Both the position numbers and the translations under genes were made by a program. From assembly GCF_030272615.1 (NCBI RefSeq), contig NC_081406.1, forward strand, positions 460,130,072 through 460,194,071: DNA of 64,000 nucleotides, written 5' to 3'. The DNA comes from Cryptomeria japonica (Eukaryota; Streptophyta; Pinopsida; Cupressales; Cupressaceae). Within the stretch, counting starts at the first letter, position 1; the number at the start of each line of letters is the position of its first letter. Below, in pieces: positions 55,957-64,000 of this stretch. Below the pieces are notes generated by a model. The model ran no database searches and had not been told where the DNA came from. It saw only the letters and a program-made list of their open reading frames with translations.

Positions 55957-58554
55957 TCAATGCAATTCTAAGTGTTGCTTCAAAGAACAATAATGAAAAT
56001 GCCTCAGACAATAACAATAACATATGCATGCCCCCTCAAGGAATTGGCTGGAAAAATCCAGAAAAGAGGCCAAGTGATCGATAAGAATGACAGAAGACAA
56101 TATGTCCGAACAGATCAAAAATCGAAGGTCGGATGCGCAAAGAACAAGCCTTGGAAGGCGCAAAATACCTTAACCATCATAAGATGGAGAGAATGCACGT
56201 CCATCTAGGTACTAACAAAGATCTATATAAGAGACAAGGAGAAGGAAAAGAGTTCATTTGCACTGGCCAAAGTGGAGGAGTTGTTGCTCAGGAAAAAGGA
56301 CCCTTGTAGAGAGATGGCGAACATTCCAATGGAAGATCACCTTGGGGAGTGTGTACACACCTATAGAGAACCAGATGATGTGGGAGAAACAGTATGTAGC
56401 TCAAAAACCCATATGTTTAATTTCATGAATTTTGCTTGATTGCGAGACATTGCGGGGCCCATAGGGGAGGGAAAAATGCAAATCTGCACCTGTGTGGAGA
56501 TGCTCTGCGCCTATGTAGAGATGTTATGCACCTGTTTAAGGTACATAGGTGAAACTTGATGCTGCACAAGTGCAAGACAGTGTGCACAAGCGCAATTGTG
56601 CACTTATGACCAAACTAGACTGAACGGATTGCCAAGATTGATGGAAGAAATGTTAGTAAGAAGAAATTAGACAAAGGACAATTAGAGATGAAGAAAAGCT
56701 TTCTTTCACAAATGCACATAAGTAGGTGAGAACCTTTATTTATTGTAGCATAGCGGATGCAGAGCATCATGGCATTGAAGGCCAGAGCTGGAACACAACC
56801 CCTTTTGCAAAAGACAGACACATCGTACACAAGGAATGAGGGAAGCATCCTAGGGTGCATACATCGAGGGTCAAGGTCTATGCAGCGTTCACAAAGTGAA
56901 CATACTTATTACAGACACCCAATAATATAGTTGCCCTAGTTTGTGACAAACATTCCACAAACAAGAAACACAACAGAAAAAGGAAAGGGACCATGAACCA
57001 TCTTGGTCGCTCTAAATCACTCAGTGACATCATCGAGCAACATAGGAACATGATCGAAGCCAAAGATAAATCAGTAAAAAGATAAGACACACAAATTCAA
57101 CCAAGTCAAACAAATAGTCTGATCGTCATTGTCAAAAGTGGAAAACAAGAATGATCATGCTGTCTGGTTTCAGGGAATGCAGTACCCCATCGAAGATAGG
57201 ACATAGTCTGGTTTCAAGTATACCACACCCTGTAAAAGACCCATGATAATGTCGACAAGGACCAATGGTAATGTTGATGCTATTTGAATTGATGTGACAA
57301 CTGTGATCAGGTTGAATGCTTGCTTGTTCAAACAGTTCATCTATTAATGCGTGATTTTAGTAAAGCACAATGTTTGATTGATTGTCGTTGGATGTATGCT
57401 CAACGATCTGTCTATGCACAAAGGGGACCATTTATTGACAAAATGCAAAATGCCAAAGAAATTGTTTTTGGATTTTGATGTTTTTCACTTTGTAGGAATT
57501 TCGAGTTTTTTTACAATTTTTTTGTTCATTTTTCAGGACTTTATTTGACTTTTTAGGGATTTTTTCAGGACATTATTTGATTTTTGTGGATTTTTTCATG
57601 ACATTATATGATTTTTAGGGATTTTTTCAAGACATTATTTGATTTTTAGGGATTTTTTATGATTTTGCCCCTAGTGTCTAGCAAGGCAAGGAATGTGATA
57701 GGTGAATAAATAGGCTTGCCGAAATGATGGTGGATAGAGGGAAGACAAAGGCCTTTTATTATGGAGACAATGGGACAAGATATTGGATATGGCAATGTAA
57801 AGCAGTGACATGGCATGAGGGATATGTCGAGGTTTTGAAAAACATGTTTTACATTTCACATCCTTATGTCAGATCAAGATCAAGGGACAGAAAGAGTGTA
57901 TGGATAGTGATAAGATATAGATAGGATAAGCAAGACCAGCAATGGATAAGGGACATGGACTAAAGGTCAGGGTAGGCTAAGGGATAGTGGCAAAAAGTTG
58001 CAATAAGCCAGGGAATATGGATGAAAGGTTGTAATAAGCAAATGGATAAATACCAAAAGCTATGATAGACTAAAAGCTAAAAGCTACAAACAAGATGCAT
58101 GATTCTCATGATGATCCTCAGCCTTGTGAAGATCAAAGGTGGAAAGAGGAAATGGACATGAGGGACAATAGGATAATGGAGGTTAATGACAGGGGTTCGA
58201 TAGGATAATGGAACAATGAAGGACAAAAGGATATGATAGGATAAAACCTATCCCCAAGTACAGTATGCAAGAAGTTCATAGATTACGCATGACGCCTGTT
58301 TGCCAGGTTTTCACTAGAGGGTGAATTATTTTTCTTTACTTTTTTTTTTTTTCAATTTTTCACTTTTTTTTATTTTTTTGTATTTTGAATTTTTCAATAG
58401 AAGATGGACACATGATAGGGGATGGAAGAAGGACTCAAGCATCTTTTTTTTTGGATAGTAGCCTTGAAAAAAATGGACCATGACCTTTAAAAGTATGCTC
58501 AAAGATGTTGGTAGGATAAGAACATGGAAAATAAGATGAAACTAAGGCAAGGAT
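55957..58554 (-). other. 3' noncoding region of LARD-like element
   Basis: No credible gene. 56450-56600 has iterated GTGCGCC/CACAAGTGCA-type words, which recur in the leader at 62320-62420. 57470-57670 repeats GATTTTTAGGGATTTTTTCA three or four times on the plus strand. 58330-58400 is T-rich. Confidence 0.5.
57530..57660. repeat. Short tandem T-rich repeat
   Basis: The unit GGACATTATTTGATTTTTRGGGATTTTTTC, with variants and about 30-33 bp long, recurs four times in tandem within the LARD-like 3' region. Confidence 0.7.
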
Positions 58555-60456
58555 TTATGTGAAGGATTGGATCAAAGGGATCGAAGGATGAAAAATATGC
58601 ATTGGATAATGGATAGGGTATTGGAAGAATTGGGCTTCAGTGGATAGAAATGTAGGCAAGATCAACATTGGCACACACCTTGAGGGGTGATGGACTGATG
58701 GACGAAGAGTGGGTTTTGGATATGGAGATTTTGATGAAGGAATAGCTAGGGATTTGTGGACATAAGGACCCAAAATGGAAGAAGGAGGTGATGGAGGAAA
58801 AAATTTGAGAGGTTTGGATGAAGGAATATCAATTTTGGATGCCAAGTTGGATTTTTCTTTTTGTGCTTCAAGAAGCTGCTTAGGGATCCACATGGTTTTT
58901 GATTTTTCATGCTTTTGTGGTTCCTTGGAGTGCATTGCCAACACAAGGGATTTAGGAACCCATATAGATTTTAACTTTTGTTTTTGAGCAGTGGGCCTTT
59001 GTGAACTTTTGGATTTTTCCTTTTCTTTATAGATCATATTGTTCTTTGTTTTGACATGTCGATTATATTGGACATGTTGATCCTTGAATACATGTGGATT
59101 TCTAGACTTATGACTTTTATACTTGGCATCCAAATTGCTTGGAGGGGGAAAGGAATGCATGGATGGATATGAATGAAATGGAGTTCTTTTGGATTGATGA
59201 AATTTACTCAAGGATGTGTACCTTAGCTGACCTTGCATAGAGGATGAAGGAATATAAGGACCTAAGATGGATGGAAAGTATGATGGGGAAGGTGTATGTT
59301 TTGATTTTGATGGAGGGATACCAACGTCTTGAGAGTGAGTTGTGTAGACATGACCCTTAACATTTTCTTTCATATTGATGAGTTCTTTCTTGTGAAGGTC
59401 TACCCCTTGGCCTTTATGAATATCTGGACTTGTAGGATACTCTTTTCTTTCAGAGGAAGAGGCAAGTCCATTATTAGGTGGATATGATATGAGATAAATA
59501 ATGAGATCATGAAGTGGATCAGATTGGACCAAAGAGGAAGAACCCATTGTTAATGTCAGGGGTTAATGAACATCTTGTACCATGTTAGAATCATGAGGGG
59601 GATTAGGATCATGAGGTGGACTAGGATTGTGAGGGCGACTAGGATTGTGTGGTGGACATGGTTCAATGACAGGCTCTTCAAGAGATGGAATGGGATAAAT
59701 AATGGCATCATGAAAAGAAATGAGATCTTGGAGTGTATATGGAGCATTAAGACAAGGAGATGGGGAAACAAAAGGATCTTGTGGAGGATTTAAAGGAATA
59801 ATTTGATCTTGACAAGGAGGAAGATCATTGGAATCCTCTTTAAAGGTGCTTTGCTCTTGACTTTTAATGGGATCATTGGAAAGGATGGAAGGGATATCTT
59901 GATCTTTCTTAGGAAGTGGAATGTCAATGGGATTTGAAAGGACATTGTGTTCTTGGATAGAATTGACAGGAATAAGTGAATCATTGCGAGTGTCTAGGAA
60001 CATGGGGTTCGGGTCAACAATTGGATGGGATGATAAGGTTTCGGGATCTTGATCTTGATCATTTTTAAGACACGTTTCTTCATGCTCTAAATTATCCTCT
60101 TGACATGGGGTTGGACTTTGGATATGCATGGGGGATTCCGATAAGGGATCAATGTTTTGGCATGAAGGAAATGCACTTTGAAAATTTGTGATGGATTTTG
60201 GCAAGGAATCAATGCTTGAACATGAGGAAGAGGGACTTCGAATGGGGTCCTCTAAAATATGTAATGGCAATAAAGTGCATGGTTGCATTGGGTCTAGTAT
60301 TTCTGAAACATGACAAGGATGTGCATCATGAATTGGATTATTTAGGCAATCAATTATGGATAGCCCTTGGAAAATTGCATCCTTGGGTGTATTATTTGAT
60401 GAGAACAATATGGAAGGTTCTTGTGAAACTTCTAAAGGTGTAGAGATAGATGCCAT
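58555..60456 (-). pseudogene. Pro/Ser-rich ORF of LARD-like element (unknown function)
   Basis: One frame runs about 633 codons from ATG 60456 (MASISTPLEVSQEPSILFSS) to 58555, with a single TAA at 59563-59565 and an in-frame ATG (MGSSSLVQSD) five codons later. The first half is acidic and rich in Pro, Ser, Asp and Asn (DQIIPLNPPQDPFVSPSPC) with a PHNPS/PHDPN repeat near its end. The second half is basic (about residues 440-560) with a duplicated KSIWVPKSLVLA / KTMWIPKQLLEAQ motif and a duplicated SILGPYIPSS / SILGPYVHKS motif. It has no zinc finger, DTG, RT or integrase motif and is not a recognisable Gag. It may be a highly diverged Gag-like or cargo protein; its length with only one stop suggests it was recently under selection or is young. 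Confidence 0.65.
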
Positions 60457-62505
60457 TGGAGAGTCAATTTGTTAATGGGGGGATGAGGCATTGCTAGACA
60501 TAAGTGTATTATCTTGATTTCTCAATTGTGATGACATGGCTTCATAAGAAGGTTGAGACCTCATTTCAACAAACATGTCACTATGCAATGCAACTAATGG
60601 GATTGACAAATGCAACCTAAAAGGATGACAATGCAACTTAATGTTTTTGTACCTTTTGAATTTTTGGAGACAAACTTTTGAAATGCAAAGCTAAAGACAC
60701 AACCTTGGGAAATTGAAATGAAGTCAAGACCTTATAGGACAAAGGACCAAATGACAATAGGACAAATTGACAATGTCTCACCTATATGCCTGGATACTAA
60801 GCTAGGTTTTGACAAAAATGATATTAATGAAAGGACAAATCTTAGACAAGGTCAAGACTCCTTAACAACAACTTAGGGTATCATCCAAAGTTTTGATTTT
60901 TTTAAGTTTGACAAACCAAATTTTTGAGACTAAATGCAAGAAGGCAATTATTATGACAATGACTTAGGCTATGACATGAAAATGATCTAAGGATATGATA
61001 TGACAAGATGAAGCCAAGACAAGATGACAATACAATGATAAGGATATGCAAAGACCAATGACTTGGAATATGCAAAATGCAACCTAGGCAAGACCTAATT
61101 TTAGCATGACAAGGATAATGTACGAATGTCACCTAAATGGAAATCTAGCTTGGATATGACAATGAAATGCAAACTTAGGGAAATGATTTTGAACCTAAGT
61201 GCAAAATGAGGACGCTTGCAATGAAAAGGACTAAAATGAAGAGAGATGACAATATGTCCTAGGACCTAAGTTGGACTATGAAAAACCTAGCCTAAAGTGA
61301 CATGAATTTTGAAACAAAGACATTCAATGTTTTGACAAGCCATGTTCAAATGTTGGATGAATACTTGGACAAATTTGGACTTTTGTTTGGATTTTGTTTT
61401 GAATTGAAGGTTGTTGATTTTGAAAACCCAAGTTGATTATGAGCACTTTTGAAAGTTTGTATTTGATTTAACTTTTGACAATCACAGAAGACAAAATGTT
61501 TGTTTGACTTTGACTCAAGACAATCAAGCACATTCACAACAAATCCTATGGTTGGCAAGGGCAATATCTGTTGAATCCTCTAACCATAAAATACAACACT
61601 CAGCCGGATAGCTAGACGCTTGGTAGCACTGGCTCCCCCTTACAGTGCACTCACTTCTCAGGCATACCAAGCTTCGAGTTCAAGGGGCATCACTTCCCAA
61701 GAACTTGCTATCTCTAACTGAGGAGTACATGACAGGTGTCTTCGGCATGCACGTATCACAACACCTGAGCTAATAGATAGAAGGATTTTGGCATCTAAAA
61801 ACAAGAGATTCTAGAAAGGGCATCCGTTCGGGTGGGTATTGATCCGGCGAATAAATCATCGCAATACCATTCCAGCACCCATTGTCTACAACTTCCGTTG
61901 CATCCATAGTTATTTAGAGTGGTTCGGAAGAGCTTGGCTTTAGCCCATCACCACTTTGGGTCGTTCCCTCTCACCAATGCCTGTACGAAGTGCCAGGCAA
62001 ATCAGGAGGCAGGCCCAGTTATAAGGGTTAAAACATGTGATCAAATTAAAAATAGACAAAGCATGCATGGTGTTCATTAACCTTTAAGAAATGAAATGTG
62101 CAACTACTTTAAAAATCACAAGCAAGATGTTTTAATGAGAGTCTTTAACCGCATCCTGCATAAGATTCGTTAGTAGTTGCATTTTTAGTCTTTGTCACAC
62201 GTAACGCCAAGATGCTGCATAGAGAATTAGCACCATAGAAAAACCAGAATGCAAGAAACAGAATGAAAACAAACAAATTTGCAAGTAAAAACAACCGATT
62301 TCACCTTTGTTTCTGGCCTTGCACAAGTGCAGAATGCCTCAACACAGGCGTAGAACCCATCAACACAGGCACAAAATGCCCTAACATAGGCATAGAACCC
62401 ATCAACATAGGCGCAGAAGTTCCCAGAGAGCTCTGAGTCTCCCTGTTTCTTGAGTTTTTCACCTGCAAATAGCTCGAAAGCACTCAAAACATGGTTAAGG
62501 GGTTA
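60457..62505 (-). other. 5' leader of LARD-like element
   Basis: About 2.05 kb with no credible gene. 60900-61350 is rich in GACAA/ATGACA words like those in the LTR. 62320-62420 repeats CACAGGCGYAGAAYCCATCAA-like units about every 24 bp (four or five copies). Confidence 0.5.
62320..62425. repeat. Short tandem repeat, about 24-bp unit
   Basis: Units begin CAACACAGGCGTAGAACCCAT and vary at a few sites; four to five copies lie near the PBS of the LARD-like element. The Cys/Ala/Tyr-rich minus-strand ORF over it is probably a by-product. Confidence 0.7.
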
Positions 62506-62524
62506 GTTCATGTCAAGTTCACCA
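62506..62524 (-). other. Primer-binding site of LARD-like element
   Basis: Minus strand TGGTGAACTTGACATGAAC, three bases inside the 5' LTR. It differs by three transitions from the PBS at 6331-6349. The tRNA is not assigned. Confidence 0.75.
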
Positions 62525-62527
62525 AAA

Positions 62528-63764
62528 TGTAGATCAGAAAATTGGTAATCATCAAAACAATAGCAATTAGGACAACCACAAAACCTAAAGCTGCTATGAA
62601 AGCAATCCCAATCCAATCAATGAAGACATAAAGACAAGATATTCAAATCAAATGAAATCGGAGCAAACCGACGCAGATATCTTCTTCATGTGGCTCCATT
62701 GTTCTTCTTTCACCTTCAAATTTGATGTGGATCTCACCTACAAGTGGAAAGAAAGTTGTTGAGAGATGAAATTCGCAGTATAAGGTTACTCAAAAATGTG
62801 ATTGATTGATTTCTTCATTGAAGAAAATCATCCAATTTATAGACAAATTGGAGAGAGGACAAGATTAGCATGAAGAGATTTGAAAGGAAATTCAAATAAA
62901 AAATGGCCAAATTATGACAAATGTATGACAATTTCTATGCAAGGTGTATGACAAATTATGCACAAATTATGACAAGTTGCTATGCAAGATGTATGACAAA
63001 TTATGACAAGATTGAAATGCCATTCCCATGAAATTAGGGGAAATATTAGAAAAATTAAAGAAAATAGGAGAAATAGAAATTAGGAATTAGGAGAAATTAG
63101 CAAATTAGAAAATTGAGGAAAAAGATGAAATAGAAATTAGGTGAATTAATTAATAGGTTTTCATCCATTAATTAATTCATGGAAGAGACCTAGGACTAAA
63201 TAAATAGATTTATTTAACCCACAAATAAGAAGAAAAGGATTAAATGAACAAATCATAAAACCCTAGAATTAAGAGGACAAGGAATTAGGTCAAGAAAACA
63301 AGAAATTAATGTAGGTTCGATCATGATTTTGATTGACAAAGGACCAATGTTGATAAATGATTGAGATTGGTTAACAAAAATCAATGACAAATTGACCAAG
63401 ATTGACAAGGAGATCAAATTTATAGGCGCCAATTGACGAGGAACAATGACTAATCGATCCAAATTGACATGATTAAAAAGGACAAGGATCGATGATGAAT
63501 CGATCGCAAAATGACGAGATTGGCAAGTTGATAAGAGATTGACAAGATCGACCAAAATCATGACTGAAGATTGCTATCGACAAGACCTAATTCGAAAGCG
63601 AGAAGAATGAGGAATGCAGAAGAAGGACTTGATGCTCGCAAATGATAAAGACCAAGTGCGCAACATAGAAGAATTGTTAATGCGACACAAGAACCCTAAA
63701 ATAATGCAATGTGCAAATGTTAAAGTATGACTCCACAAGCATTGACCATTTTTAGATGTCTACA
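62528..63764 (-). repeat. 5' LTR of LARD-like element (minus orientation)
   Basis: 1,237 bp, closely matching 54691-55939; the two LTRs look more alike by eye than those of the other elements here, so this may be the youngest insertion. Minus-strand CTATAAA at 62837-62843 is the TATA candidate, conserved in both LTRs. Confidence 0.92.
62837..62843 (-). promoter_or_regulatory. Candidate TATA box of LARD-like LTR
   Basis: CTATAAA on the minus strand, followed by TTGGATGATTTTCTTC. It is conserved in the other LTR at 55011-55017. Confidence 0.5.
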
Positions 63765-63789
63765 CATATACATATACATATATACATAT

Positions 63790-64000
63790 GAAAGATGATT
63801 AAAAAGAAACCTTAATTACTTAAGTTAATATTTAATTATTTTAATTTTTAAAATCTTATTTAAATTTAACAAAAAAAAATTGAAAAACAATTATATGTAG
63901 TTTTGAAAGTTCTTTATAAAACAAACTTCACATAATATAAAAGAAAAAATGACCTTGTTGAATAGAGAAGATTAATATTCGCAACATACATATATCTAAG
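63790..64000. repeat. Second copy of the 47579-47788 sequence
   Basis: Same orientation, about 90 percent similar by eye, and continuing past the window. It directly follows the remains of the microsatellite interrupted at 54690. Confidence 0.85.

Larger units (their letters stand above)
54691..63764 (-). mobile_element. Non-autonomous LTR retrotransposon (LARD-like) with Pro/Ser-rich ORF
   Basis: This 9,074-bp element has LTRs at 54691-55939 and 62528-63764 (plus-strand TGTAGATC...GATGTCTACA) flanked by CATAT (54686-54690, 63765-63769). Orientation is set by a PBS-like sequence left of the right-hand LTR on the minus strand, TGGTGAACTTGACATGAAC, three bases from the LTR, nearly the PBS of the Tat-type element at 5117-12900. 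LTR ends are also similar (TGTAGACATCTAAAA against TGTAGCGTCCTAAAA). No gag, protease, RT or integrase is visible; the only long ORF is at 58555-60456. Confidence 0.88.

Noticed and set aside
58746-58987. Short ORFs in other frames within 58555-60456
   Set aside because: Shadows of the long Pro/Ser-rich minus-strand ORF.
1-64000. CRISPR arrays, bacterial operons, riboswitches
   Set aside because: No spaced identical repeats of CRISPR form, and gene content is entirely plant retroelement. The evenly spaced hairpins at 34394-34708 differ from each other and lack unique spacers of constant length.

Overview
This is nuclear DNA of a land plant with a very large, transposon-filled genome. The retroelement lineages are plant-specific: Athila/Tat-type Ty3/gypsy, SIRE-like Ty1/copia, L1-type LINEs with a C-terminal RNase H, and plant mobile domain (PMD) genes. 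The size, nesting and decay of the elements suggest a gymnosperm, probably a conifer, but that is inference. I find no intact host gene, rRNA, tRNA or CRISPR array. Almost everything recognisable is retrotransposon or a retrotransposon-borne gene, mostly broken by stop codons.

Layout. (1) 1-21090: the 3' part of a LINE (LINE-A): an RNase H domain, then a separate downstream ORF (called ORF3 here). ORF3 is split by an Athila-like Ty3/gypsy element (834-19692), whose RT is itself split by a 7.8-kb Tat-type element with gag-pro but no pol (5117-12900; target duplication CCTGC). (2) 21091-23330: a Tat gag-pro fragment fused to the tail of a PMD gene. (3) 24773-34205: a PMD gene on the minus strand, split by a 7.8-kb copia-type element (26038-33819) that has gag, no pol and a very long Lys/Glu-rich second ORF. 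Four covarying hairpin repeats lie upstream of the PMD gene. (4) 34709-47330: mostly anonymous AT-rich DNA with short iterated motifs, one primer-binding site and a gag relic. (5) 47331-54690: ACAT-type microsatellites, a 5'-truncated copy of the LINE-A family with a 16-bp target duplication, and the 5' half of a second LINE. (6) 54691-63764: a 9.07-kb minus-strand LTR element (target duplication CATAT) with only a proline/serine-rich ORF. (7) 63790-64000 repeats 47579-47788.

Three themes link these parts. First, a plant retroelement protein family (marked by YIT-EGR, an HFRHG-like motif, a Pro-aromatic-Leu segment and an HxGL motif) occurs both as LINE ORF3 and in the post-integrase ORF of the Athila-like element. 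Second, three of the four complete LTR elements lack polymerase genes but carry long ORFs, so they would have depended on partners in trans. Third, each LTR element is sprinkled with its own short motif (ACCGGT, CTGCAG, GGACC hairpins, GATTGACAA/TATGACAA). Insertion order is readable from nesting: LINE-A, then Athila-like, then the Tat element; the PMD gene, then copia.
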